A stretch of DNA of 5,815 nt from Thermus sp. JCM 17653 (GCA_001311585.1 BBBN01000108.1:1-5815); one strand, 5' to 3'. Shown: positions 1-5,676, numbered from the stretch's first letter. The notes: generated by a model not told the origin, from the sequence alone. Program-made: numbers and translations.

Positions 1-199
1 GGTTCCGGTCCCGGTGGACCCTTCCCCCGGCCGTGTCGTACCGGGCCACCCAGACAAAGCGCCCTTCCTCGGGGTCCAGCCATTCCAGCTGCACCGCCCA
101 GTAGACCAGCCGTCCACGGTCCGTTTCTAAGGTCACCCGCAGGCGGGCCTCGTGCTTCGGCAAGAGTTCGTGTAGCAGGAGGAGGTAGCCACGCCGCAC
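1..199 (-). CDS. Hypothetical protein, C-terminus cut by window edge
   Basis: Sixty-six residues are visible, running off the left edge with no stop. The GTG start lies nine bases after the stop of the upstream gene and in the same frame, so this is the last visible gene of the leftward operon. The protein begins with a basic, leucine-rich stretch (RRGYLLLLHELLPKHEARL). It then has an alternating beta-type pattern with YWAVQLEW, WVARYDTAGG and a His/Arg-rich HRDRN segment. The RYDTAGG-x-x-HRDR ending recalls small nuclease-like or toxin-like plasmid proteins that carry a conserved RYD...H motif. That is only a pattern resemblance and I do not name a family. No strong ribosome-binding site precedes the GTG, so translation probably depends on coupling to the gene before it. 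Codon use matches its neighbours. Confidence 0.6.
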   Translation of the reverse strand, partial: MRRGYLLLLHELLPKHEARLRVTLETDRGRLVYWAVQLEWLDPEEGRFVWVARYDTAGGRVHRDRN

Positions 200-208
200 G
201 GGCCCAGC

Positions 209-559
209 CTACCCGAGAAGCCGCTTCACCCACGCCTTCCTGGCCTCCCGGTAGGCCTCCCGCTTGCTCTGTGCCCGCACGGTGAAGGGCTCCCCGGGCC
301 CCTCGAAGCTGGCGACGAAGCCCTCCCCTTCCGGGTCCCGGGCCGCGCTGGGGGCCCCGTACCGGTCCCACCCCTCGGCGATGGCCTCGGCGATGAGGTC
401 CAGGAGGCCCTCCTCCCACTCCTTGGGGGAGAGGGCGAGGGGATGGCGGCCGTACCGCTGGCGCAGGTAGGTGCAGAAGGGCCCCAGGTCGGGGTCCCGC
501 TCGGGGTCGGGGAGAGTCTGGGCCAGGGCCCAGAGGACCCCGGCGAGGCGCCGGATCAC
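209..559 (-). CDS. Hypothetical protein, 116 aa, small accessory gene
   Basis: I place the start at a GTG whose last two bases are the first two of the upstream gene's TGA (GTGA overlap). This points to translational coupling. A longer reading frame extends upstream to 955, but that part overlaps the 261-aa gene and is a low-complexity Gly/Pro/Arg shadow, so I reject the longer start. The protein opens with a basic helix (VIRRLAGVLWALAQTL). A D/P-rich linker and a helical block with WEEGLLDLIAEAIAEGWDRYG follow. It ends with a compact unit in which FTVRAQSKREAYREARKAW combines a beta strand with an Arg/Lys-rich helix. That last pattern occurs in small phage and plasmid proteins. No catalytic motif, signal peptide or membrane segment is visible, and the function is unknown. 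Confidence 0.7.
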   Translation of the reverse strand: MIRRLAGVLWALAQTLPDPERDPDLGPFCTYLRQRYGRHPLALSPKEWEEGLLDLIAEAIAEGWDRYGAPSAARDPEGEGFVASFEGPGEPFTVRAQSKREAYREARKAWVKRLLG

Positions 560-1341
560 CCTCCGCCCCCCTTCCGGTGGGCCTCCCACCACTCCCCGAG
601 GGTCCGGGGAGGCTCCTCGGGGTAGAGGCGCATCCCGATGGGGGAGAGGGGAACCTTGGGCCACTCCTCCACGACCTTCCGCCAGGGCGGGGTCTTCCAT
701 TGGCCCGAGGGGTCCCGCAGGTGCCGGTCCCCCCAGAGCTTCTGCACCCGCTTGCGGATCTCCTGGATCTGGCTCCACACCCCGCTGAACATGGGGAGGT
801 GGCCCAGGGCGCGCATGTGGCCCACGAGGGCCTTCCAGTCCCCCTCGGCGGCGTAGGCCAGGGCCTCCTCCAGGAGGGCCCGGTGGAAGGAGGGCTCCAG
901 GAACCAGGTCCACCGCCCTCTTTGGTCCCGTTTCAGGACATAGGTGGGCTTCCACTCCCCCTCCCGCCAGGCCACCCAGTAGAGGGGCGCGCGGGGGTTG
1001 GCGCTGGGGTCCACCCGTTGAAGCTCCTCCCTGGGGAGGGGGCGCGTGGCCAGGAGGAGCATGGGCCAGGTAGGGCGAGGGTCCTGCGGGGGCATCACGC
1101 TCACCGGGGCCAGGAGGAGGTGGCCCACGGGGAGGCGGGCCTCCTTCCGGATGGCCCTCGCCTTGGGGCCGATGAGGACCGCGTATTTCTCGTCCAGCTT
1201 CTTCACGGCGGCCAAGACCTTCTCCGTGGGGGTCGTCTGGACCTGCCAGTACCGGTACCCGTCCCGGCTCACCAGGCGCAGGGCCTGGGCCAGGAGGGCG
1301 CTTTGGGACCTGAGGAGGGGGTAGTCCTCGGGGTCGGTCAT
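556..1341 (-). CDS. Hypothetical protein, 261 aa, plasmid/accessory type
   Basis: This is the second gene of the leftward operon, starting at an ATG six bases after the stop of the ribbon-helix-helix gene. A GGAG lies inside the end of that gene. The protein is soluble and strongly basic, with many Trp residues. The N-terminal third contains GYRYWQVQTTPTEKVLAAVKK and then DEKYAVLIGPKARAIRKEARL, a mixed alpha/beta pattern with clustered Lys/Arg that would suit nucleic-acid binding. A central part (about residues 85-150) looks beta-rich (PMLLLATRPL, LYWVAWREGEWKPTYVLKR). The C-terminal third is helical and ends in KGGGG. I see no Walker motif, relaxase His triad, HNH motif or polymerase motif. 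Position behind a small DNA-binding protein would fit a plasmid replication, partition or mobilisation accessory role, but this is inference. I do not recognise the family. Confidence 0.75.
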   Translation of the reverse strand: MTDPEDYPLLRSQSALLAQALRLVSRDGYRYWQVQTTPTEKVLAAVKKLDEKYAVLIGPKARAIRKEARLPVGHLLLAPVSVMPPQDPRPTWPMLLLATRPLPREELQRVDPSANPRAPLYWVAWREGEWKPTYVLKRDQRGRWTWFLEPSFHRALLEEALAYAAEGDWKALVGHMRALGHLPMFSGVWSQIQEIRKRVQKLWGDRHLRDPSGQWKTPPWRKVVEEWPKVPLSPIGMRLYPEEPPRTLGEWWEAHRKGGGG

Positions 1342-1347
1342 GGCGGT

Positions 1348-1647
1348 CTACTCCTGGGCGGCCCCGGAGAAGAGGAGGGGCGTGTCGGAGGGGGGCGTGT
1401 CGGAAGGCTCTTCGGGTTGCTCGTTAGGCGGCTCTTGTGCCTTCTCTTTTGTCGCCCTAGCTCGGTACTCCTCCGCAAGCATCGTCAGGGCCTCTCGGGC
1501 GAGCTCGGAAAGCGTCATACCGTGCTCCCTGGCGAGGGCTTCCAGGGCGCTATGGGTGGCGGGATCCAGGCGCAGAGTGAGGCGCTCCTCGAGGCGGGGC
1601 TTGGCCTTATCTCGTAGGCGCTTCTCCAGGCGGGTCAAGACAGACAT
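1348..1647 (-). CDS. Ribbon-helix-helix (CopG/Arc-type) DNA-binding protein, 99 aa
   Basis: The first gene of the leftward operon. Its ATG sits five bases behind a strong AAAGGAGG. Residues 18-60 have the ribbon-helix-helix layout: a beta ribbon ERLTLRLDPATHSALEAL, helix A (ALEALAREHG), the turn MTLSELAREAL with the S/T-x-SEL pattern typical of the family, and a second helix MLAEEYRARA. Proteins of this fold bind DNA as dimers, with one ribbon lying in the major groove. They commonly autoregulate small plasmid operons, antitoxins or relaxosomes. Before the fold is a basic 17-residue extension. After it comes an acidic, Pro/Glu-rich tail of about 35 residues that should be disordered. Part of the tail, SDTPPSDTPL, comes from a short DNA duplication at about 1377-1406. 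The tail could serve as a partner- or toxin-binding segment, which I infer only from its composition. The likely operator is discussed at 1719-1738. Confidence 0.85.
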   Translation of the reverse strand: MSVLTRLEKRLRDKAKPRLEERLTLRLDPATHSALEALAREHGMTLSELAREALTMLAEEYRARATKEKAQEPPNEQPEEPSDTPPSDTPLLFSGAAQE

Positions 1648-1652
1648 GATGG

Positions 1653-1660
1653 CCTCCTTT
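1653..1660 (-). promoter_or_regulatory. Strong ribosome-binding site of the ribbon-helix-helix gene
   Basis: The reverse complement reads AAAGGAGG and ends five bases before the ATG at 1647. It is close to a perfect anti-Shine-Dalgarno match and fixes the start of the gene. Confidence 0.85.
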
Positions 1661-1666
1661 GAGGCG

Positions 1667-1697
1667 AGGGTAGCGCGGGGGGGCGGGGGGTTGTCAA
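1667..1697 (-). promoter_or_regulatory. Predicted promoter of the leftward operon
   Basis: A perfect TTGACA (1697 down to 1692) is followed, after 19 bases, by TACCCT (1672 down to 1667), a weak -10 box that keeps the TA...T pattern. An A7 run just upstream (1708-1714 on the + strand reads as T7) could act as an UP element. Transcription would start near 1660, at or just before the ribosome-binding site, giving a very short leader. The 19-base spacer is longer than usual, so the -10 assignment is uncertain. Confidence 0.5.
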
Positions 1698-1718
1698 GGG
1701 ATTACGCTTTTTTTCACG

Positions 1719-1738
1719 CGTTCCGGGGCGTTCCCGGG
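1719..1738. promoter_or_regulatory. Candidate operator: tandem 10-bp repeat between divergent promoters
   Basis: CGTTCCGGGG is followed directly by CGTTCCCGGG, two near-identical 10-bp units one helical turn apart. Ribbon-helix-helix dimers often bind such spaced short repeats. The pair lies between the leftward promoter and the rightward one, so the neighbouring protein could control both. No binding is shown by the sequence itself. Confidence 0.35.
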
Positions 1739-1769
1739 CTCTTAGTGAGGTTCCCTTCGGGCGACCCGG

Positions 1770-1799
1770 TTGACGAGGGAGGGGCGGGCGCGGTAGGGT
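1770..1799 (+). promoter_or_regulatory. Predicted promoter of the long structured RNA
   Basis: TTGACG (1770-1775), an 18-base spacer, and TAGGGT (1794-1799) face right. The expected start is near 1806. The promoter sits directly before the RNA region, and an intrinsic terminator closes that region on the same strand. The -10 box is GC-rich and far from ideal, as is common in very GC-rich genomes. Confidence 0.5.
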
Positions 1800-1805
1800 G
1801 GGGGT

Positions 1806-3095
1806 GGACCCAAACCCGGGTGGCGCCGGGGCCGGACAAGTAGCCTAGGAGCTGCCACTCCGATGGCGAAAGCCGGGGAAGCGGGGTGCCGGGGGAAAAT
1901 CCTGGCTCGCCCCGCACTCAACGCGGCGCTCCGGGGGCACAGCCTCCGGTTCGACCGCAATCCACATACCCCGAGGGATCGGGGGCGAGATTGGGCGACC
2001 CGGAAAGGGTCCTGGGGGCGAACCCCCAGGGCTGACCGCGGGAAAGTGGGTGCAAGTCCCACCCACGGGATGGGGTGAACCCATAGCCCCATCACGTGTG
2101 CGGAGCATGCCGGTACTGAGGGCACCGTGAGGTGCCAGGGGCCCGAGGGAGACCTGGAGGGCCTGCTACCCGGGGGATCCCCCTCTTGGCTTCGGCTGGG
2201 AGGCGGGCGAAACCGGGGGCGTACGATAGCTCGGCATGTAACGGGGGGGGTGCGACTCCCCCTCTGCTCCGAGCCCCCCGCCTGGGGTCCGTGAAGTCTT
2301 GGCCGTGCCCGGAGTACCCCGAGCTCCGGAACCTCGTAGGGGGAAAGGGCGCGTGTGCGGCCAGGGCGTAGCGAAGGCGGGAAGGCGGCAGGTACCGCGG
2401 TCTAACGGGGGAACCTCTCGGCCTGGACCCCGGACCTGTGGCAGCAGGGACGAAGGGGGACAGGTGAGCCGTGGGGAGTAGCCGTGCGGCGTACGGAGCC
2501 AGGCCTCCCGAGGCGGCGGCGAAAACCCGGCGCGCGAGAGGGGGAGACTGCCCGAGTACGAGGGGGGAAGCTGCGGTGGGGCCCCGTACCCGCCGTGGTG
2601 GAACCTGGCCTAAGGGCCTAGGAAAGGGCAGACCGGCTTACCCTGGGGCTTCCACCCAGGGGGCCTCGGCACCGCTTCGGGGGCGGGGGTTGCCCCGCCC
2701 CGACAACCGGGAGAGGGATCCCGAGGGGAAGGTGGAGTACCCGAGGGGACGTTGACGATCACGACCACAGGCGCTTACCCCCACCGGGGGAAGCCTCCGG
2801 GAGGAGGTGGATCCTGGCCACAGGGGGGAGCGTGGCGGCCACGGGCCTAGCCGTGGCGGCGAAGGCCGGCCAAACGGGCCAGCCACGGCGTCCTCCGGCC
2901 GTACAGGAGGGGCCGTCCCGGGCCCAGAAACCGGGAGATGGGAAGCCCGGAGCTCCCCGCGGGGGGTTCCCGGGCGGTGGCCGGAAGGGCCTGCGGGCCC
3001 GGAAGGACACGAATCTCAGGGCGAGAAGCCCACCTTACAGGGGGACACCCTTATCCCCCACCCCCGGCTGACACCTCAGCCGGGGTTTTCTGTTT
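1806..3095 (+). ncRNA. Long structured non-coding RNA, about 1.29 kb, class not recognised
   Basis: This stretch is packed with helices that read naturally on the + strand. Examples by position: GCGGGG/CCCCGC around a second stem (1881-1915); an 8-bp stem with an ACA loop (1931-1949); CCCCGA-GGGA-TCGGGG inside CAATC/GATTG (1958-1993); CCTGGGGG-CGAA-CCCCCAGG (2011-2030); GATGGGG/CCCCATC (2069-2093); GGCACC-GTGA-GGTGCC (2121-2136); an 8-bp stem closed by TTCG (2183-2202); CCGGAG/CTCCGG (2309-2329); CCCTGGG/CCCAGGG (2641-2661); a stem of about 11 bp with loop GTTG (2677-2703); CCTCC-GGGA-GGAGG (2794-2807); GGGCC-TGCG-GGCCC (2987-3000); GGGGGA/TCCCCC (3040-3059). GNRA and UUCG loops have the right sense only on this strand. 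Reading frames here are short, mutually overlapping and compositionally unlike proteins. A promoter and a terminator bracket it. I see no group I core, group II domain V, RNase P, tmRNA or rRNA signature. It could be a new large ornate RNA, or several RNAs end to end. Confidence 0.65.
3062..3095 (+). terminator. Intrinsic terminator of the structured RNA
   Basis: CCCCGGCTGA (3062-3071), loop CACC, and TCAGCCGGGG (3076-3085) form a perfect 10-bp stem, followed at once by TTTTCTGTTT. The T tract lies only on the + strand side, so it ends rightward transcription. It is the clearest terminator in the window. Confidence 0.92.
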
Positions 3096-3100
3096 GCCCC

Positions 3101-3392
3101 TCAAGCCGCCTGGAAGGCCCCTGGAAGGCCGGGGAAGGGGTGGGGGGCTTCCCCCTTTGGCCCCTCGAGGGGGCGGCCTTCTAGGCCCTTAGAGGCCGGG
3201 AGAGGGGCCCCGGGGAGCTCCGAGGGAGGAAGAGGCAGGCGCAGGACCGCCTCCCCCAAAAGCCTCCCCCGCTCCACCACCCCCAGGACCAGCACCAGCC
3301 CCCCGGGGGCGGGAAGGAGGTGGGGCCTCCGGGCCAGGAAGCGCACCACGAAGGGGACCTCCCCGGGAAGCCGCACCCGCGCCCCCTTCCAT
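3101..3392 (-). pseudogene. Truncated leftward Thermus-like gene, 5' end missing
   Basis: A leftward frame ending at 3101 has strongly GC-biased third positions and plausible protein sequence up to about 3390 (for example VPFVVRFLARRPHLL and GGLVLVLGVVERGRLLGEA). The family is not recognised. The coding signal stops where the inverted repeat of the low-GC island begins. Upstream of that, the frame runs only to about 3406 and has no good start or ribosome-binding site. A GTG at 3376 could start a 91-residue protein, but nothing supports it. The simplest reading is a gene whose 5' part was removed or displaced when the island arrived. The matching 5' part is not found just right of the island. 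The last 30 or so codons overlap a hairpin-bearing repeat (3114-3165), so the true coding end may also be altered. Confidence 0.45.
3114..3165. repeat. GC-rich hairpin repeat, copy A
   Basis: The block starts AAGGCCCCTGGAAGGCC, continues G-rich, and contains the hairpin GGGGGG-CTT-CCCCC (about 3141-3155), then TTTGGCCCCT. A second copy with the same order of parts lies at 5727-5778. A shorter, partly matching unit (TAGGCCCTTAGAGGCCGGG) lies at 3182-3200. The hairpin could end transcription or be a dispersed repeat of the host genome. Confidence 0.55.
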
Positions 3393-3420
3393 GGCTCACC
3401 AAATTCTCATGTTGGAGAGC
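3393..3420 (+). repeat. Left terminal inverted repeat of the island
   Basis: It contains CTCACC at 3395-3400, TCTCATG at 3405-3411 and GAGAG at 3415-3419. It matches the right end in inverted orientation, with gaps of one to three bases. It begins exactly where the truncated leftward gene loses coding character. Confidence 0.5.
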
Positions 3421-3510
3421 AACAGTTAGGGTATGGGTGGAATCAATCACAAACCGACCAAAAAGATAATGCTCGTTTCTTCCGCAGCTCGTGTGAGTCG
3501 GGTCGTTGGT

Positions 3511-4137
3511 ATGACGCTTGAAACCCTTCTCGCTGCGAACACCGCATATGAGGAAGCCATCATTGCAGCATTTAACGGTTCGTACGACGAGGCACTTTCT
3601 CACCACAACCAGAGCCTGGACCTTGCGGCAACCGCAAAGCAGCGCTTGCGCGACATTGATGCTGCTTACACCATGATGCTCGAAGACATCGCTATTGAGA
3701 AATATCCGGGTAACCCGCTGGCTCCAAAGCTCGAACCTGATGTGCTTCGCAAAGAGCTTTCAGGAAAGGTGCTACTTGATTTGAACACAGTTCTCTTTGA
3801 TGAAATGGCCAGTGCGATCAAAGCACAAAACCTCGTGGAAACCTTCAAGAAGGAACAGGCGCAATTCGCCAAAGTCAAGGAGTACTTTGGACCCTACCTC
3901 GATGCTCTAAGGGAATCCAAGGATCGGCTCGAGAGCAGCGCGCACGATCCCCGGGTTTGGGTACGGGCGGTGGATGACGGTGAGGTTCCCATACGCTCCA
4001 CATACCTCGCCCTTCTGACGGGTTTCCTGGGGGCCTTTCAGCGATTTGTCTACAGTACGGCGATTTCGACGGATCTCTACTACAAGACTGAGGGCCGTGG
4101 CGGTCTCATCAACGAAGGGGCAGCCGTACGTCGTTGA
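3511..4137 (+). CDS. Hypothetical protein, 208 aa (234 aa if started at 3433), with ABC operon
   Basis: First gene of the island and the only intact one. The frame opens just after a TAG at 3427, and an ATG at 3433 is possible. I prefer the ATG at 3511 because the residues before it are basic and unstructured and because GATAAT at 3465-3470 may be a -10 box. No start has a good ribosome-binding site. The protein is mostly helical. Its first 50 residues ([20 protein letters not shown], then [12 protein letters not shown]) resemble a helical-hairpin repeat. Next comes [15 protein letters not shown], then a charged coiled-coil-like stretch with [20 protein letters not shown] hydrophobic segment ([22 protein letters not shown]) lies near the C-terminus. 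I do not recognise the family. Its end overlaps the start proposed for the ATPase, so it was probably co-expressed with the exporter. It could be a substrate, chaperone or accessory subunit. Codon use is more AT-rich than in the left operon. Confidence 0.6.
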   Translation: MTLETLLAANTAYEEAIIAAFNGSYDEALSHHNQSLDLAATAKQRLRDIDAAYTMMLEDIAIEKYPGNPLAPKLEPDVLRKELSGKVLLDLNTVLFDEMASAIKAQNLVETFKKEQAQFAKVKEYFGPYLDALRESKDRLESSAHDPRVWVRAVDDGEVPIRSTYLALLTGFLGAFQRFVYSTAISTDLYYKTEGRGGLINEGAAVRR

Positions 4138-4835
4138 AGCTAAAGGTGTCGTGAAAACCTACCCCGGGGGGACACCTGCTCCGGGGAGTAGATTTTTTTT
4201 CCTGCGGACGGGGGAGCGGGTAGTTCTCCTCGGTCCGAACGGGGCAGGCAAGACCACGTTGGTGAAGATCATCGCTGGGTTGGTGGAACCAGATGCCGGC
4301 GAGCTTAAGGTGTTCGGAAGCCGCCCTACTCCGGGCAAACGGCGCTGGCTAAGCTTTCTTTTTGAGGAGGCCGAGAACCTCTACGGATACCTGACAGCCT
4401 GGGAGAACTTGCTTTTTTTACGGCAGGCTCGCGGGTGTCCCCGAACGCACCATCCGTGAGAAAGGCTTAGAGTTGCTGTCCGCGTTTGGTCTGGGGGAAG
4501 CGAGAGACCGGTTGGCCCAGAACCTCTCGCGTGGACAGAAACAGCGACTCGCCCTTGCCAGCACCCTGATACAGGAAGCTGCGGCCTATGTCCTCGATGA
4601 ACCGACCTTGGGGCTCGATCTCCAATCGCAAAACGACCTCATTGCGCGTATCAAGGAACTCCCCACGGTTCTCATTACCACGCACGACCCGGTTTTGGCC
4701 TGGGAAGTTGCCGACCGTTTCATAGTGCTGAAAGGAGGTGAAGTTCGCGAGATCGCGGTTCGTTCGGATCTCGCAGCCAAAGGGGTCCATGACCCAGAAA
4801 CGCTCCGGAATTGGCTTTTGGAGGTGTACCGGTGA
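4097..4835 (+). pseudogene. ABC transporter ATP-binding protein, frame broken at a T7 tract
   Basis: The nucleotide-binding subunit of an exporter, which hydrolyses ATP at the membrane to drive the adjacent permease. As sequenced, the frame stops at 4459. Reading the T7 at 4413-4419 as T6 joins it to the second half and gives about 245 residues, normal for this family. The join reads [21 protein letters not shown], a canonical transition. Motifs in order: Walker [10 protein letters not shown] (residues 46-54), signature LSRGQKQR (from about 143), Walker B YVLDEP (about 164-169), D-loop GLDLQS, and switch His in TTHD (about 196). In the Q-loop region ([14 protein letters not shown]) the usual Gln is not evident and Glu stands there. 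The GTG start at 4097 is uncertain; it overlaps the previous gene and has no good ribosome-binding site. A local patch at 4166-4200 also reads better in another frame. It could be genuinely broken, slippage-rescued, or a sequencing artefact. Confidence 0.8.
4820..4825 (+). promoter_or_regulatory. Ribosome-binding site fixing the permease start
   Basis: GGAGGT lies six bases before the GTG at 4832. It selects that GTG over the upstream in-frame TTG at 4811 and lies inside the end of the ATPase gene, so the two genes are translationally coupled. Confidence 0.75.
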
Positions 4836-5558
4836 CTCCCCTTTTTCGCGCTTTTCTGGCACGCAGCTTTGCCCTTCAGAGGCGCTATTTTACCGATTAT
4901 GCGCTTGGACTTTTAGTGAAGGTGTTTTTCTTTACCGCCATTCTGTATACCAGCCAGGGGTATTCAGCGCGACCGGCCTACGTAGCCGGATTTTTACTCT
5001 GGTATCTCGCCGCGCACTTGCTGGCAAGGATGGCCAACTTCTTTCTGGAGGAAGCTTATCTGGGCACGCTAGGCCGGTTGCTCGCCTCGCCCCACTCCCC
5101 CGCGGCCCTTGTCGTTGCGCTCTCCCTCGCTGAGCTTTCGATGGCCCTGCCCTGGGTCGCTGCCCTAGCAGTTTACGCTAGGCTGAGCGGTGTTTCGCTG
5201 GCTGGCCTCGGGCCGGAAGCGCTGGCCGCCAGCTTGCTGGCGCTGACAGGCGTTTGGGGGCTCGGCCTTTCGTTGCTCGCAGCCTCACTGCGCTACAAGC
5301 AAGTGGGGAGCTTTACCGAGATGCTCACCTTTTATCTTCTCCTTTTTTTCCGGGTTCTTCGTGCCAGGGGAAAAGTTACCCTTAGCCTTACGCACATTGA
5401 ACACGCTGAATCCCTTGGAATGGGCGGTTAGGGTTTTTCTAGGAGAGGGGTTCGGGCCGCTACTGGCTGTAACCGTGTTTTGGGTGTTGGTTGGCGGCGT
5501 GGCATTTGCCCACAGTTATAGCTGGGGAAGGCGCAGCGGCCGGCTCCTCGATTATTAG
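4832..5558 (+). pseudogene. ABC-2 type transporter permease, frame broken at a T7 tract
   Basis: The membrane subunit that should pair with the ATPase just upstream. The GTG start overlaps the ATPase stop (GTGA) behind a good GGAGGT. As sequenced, the frame ends at 5431. Reading the T7 at 5343-5349 as T6 continues it to 5558 and yields about 241 residues. The join then reads LLLFSGFFVPGEKLPLALR and leads to LNPLEWAVRVF, the hallmark SG-F-P...NPL-x-W region of ABC-2 permeases. Six membrane segments are likely: about residues 23-41, 49-71, 92-118, 131-155, 162-180, and one near the C-terminus (LLAVTVFWVLVGGVAFAHSY). EEAYLGTLGRLLASPHSP at 73-90 matches the E-x-GT-L-x-x-L-x-x-SP coupling helix that contacts the ATPase. 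The substrate is unknown; relatives export drugs, lipids, polysaccharides or peptides. Without frame correction the protein lacks its last membrane segment and the conserved NPL region. Confidence 0.8.
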
Positions 5559-5676
5559 AAACTTCTGGCGCTGTCCTCTGCGAGAAAGCCAGCTGAAACT
5601 TGCACTTCTACGGTTCCTCGGAAAAGGCCCGGGCTTTTGGTCCCGCATCTTCGTTCCCCGCCGCACCTCTCCATGA
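5551..5676 (+). pseudogene. Stub of a further gene, possibly a second permease N-terminus
   Basis: Overlapping the stop of the permease, another frame reads IIRNFWRCPLRESQLKLALL, then RFLGKGPGFWSRIFVPRR, and stops inside the right terminal repeat. A basic amphipathic start of this kind is common before the first membrane segment of a second ABC-2 subunit, and such exporters often have two permease genes. There is no ATG or GTG near the junction; ATT would have to start it, or the gene has lost its start. It ends after about 41 codons without any membrane segment. If it is real, it is a truncated remnant. It could equally be an untranslated tail that happens to be open. Nothing else is seen between 5559 and the inverted repeat. 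Confidence 0.3.

Noticed and set aside
560..955. N-terminal extension of the 116-aa gene
   Set aside because: It overlaps the 261-aa gene completely and translates to Pro/Gly/Arg low complexity. The GTGA overlap explains the real start.
577..1617. 346-aa + strand frame opposite the left operon
   Set aside because: It is an antisense shadow of GC-rich genes, low complexity, with no start signals. The - strand genes have far better protein character.
2046..2062. tRNA T-arm of a hidden tRNA
   Set aside because: No matching acceptor, D or anticodon arm lies at the expected distance on either strand.
2463..2503. Domain V-like segment around GAGCCGTGGGG...GCGTACGG
   Set aside because: It does not fold into the required 34-base hairpin with its two-base bulge and catalytic AGC triad.
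1806..3095. Group II intron without a reading frame
   Set aside because: The GGGTGCAAGTCCC-type hairpin is reminiscent of intron domain I, but I find no GUGYG 5' end in a sensible place and no domain V with the AGC...GAAA...GTTC pattern. The promoter and terminator suggest an independent transcript.
2132..3184. Several open + strand frames (2132-2371, 2299-2481, 2471-2755, 2807-3184) as protein genes
   Set aside because: They overlap each other, lack ribosome-binding sites, are rich in Gly/Pro/Arg, and run across strong hairpins. The last one runs through the terminator.
5622..5637. AAAAGGCCCGGGCTTTT as an intrinsic terminator
   Set aside because: The stem is short with a bulge, the loop is self-complementary, and there is no T tract beyond four bases. 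It may be part of the remnant frame.
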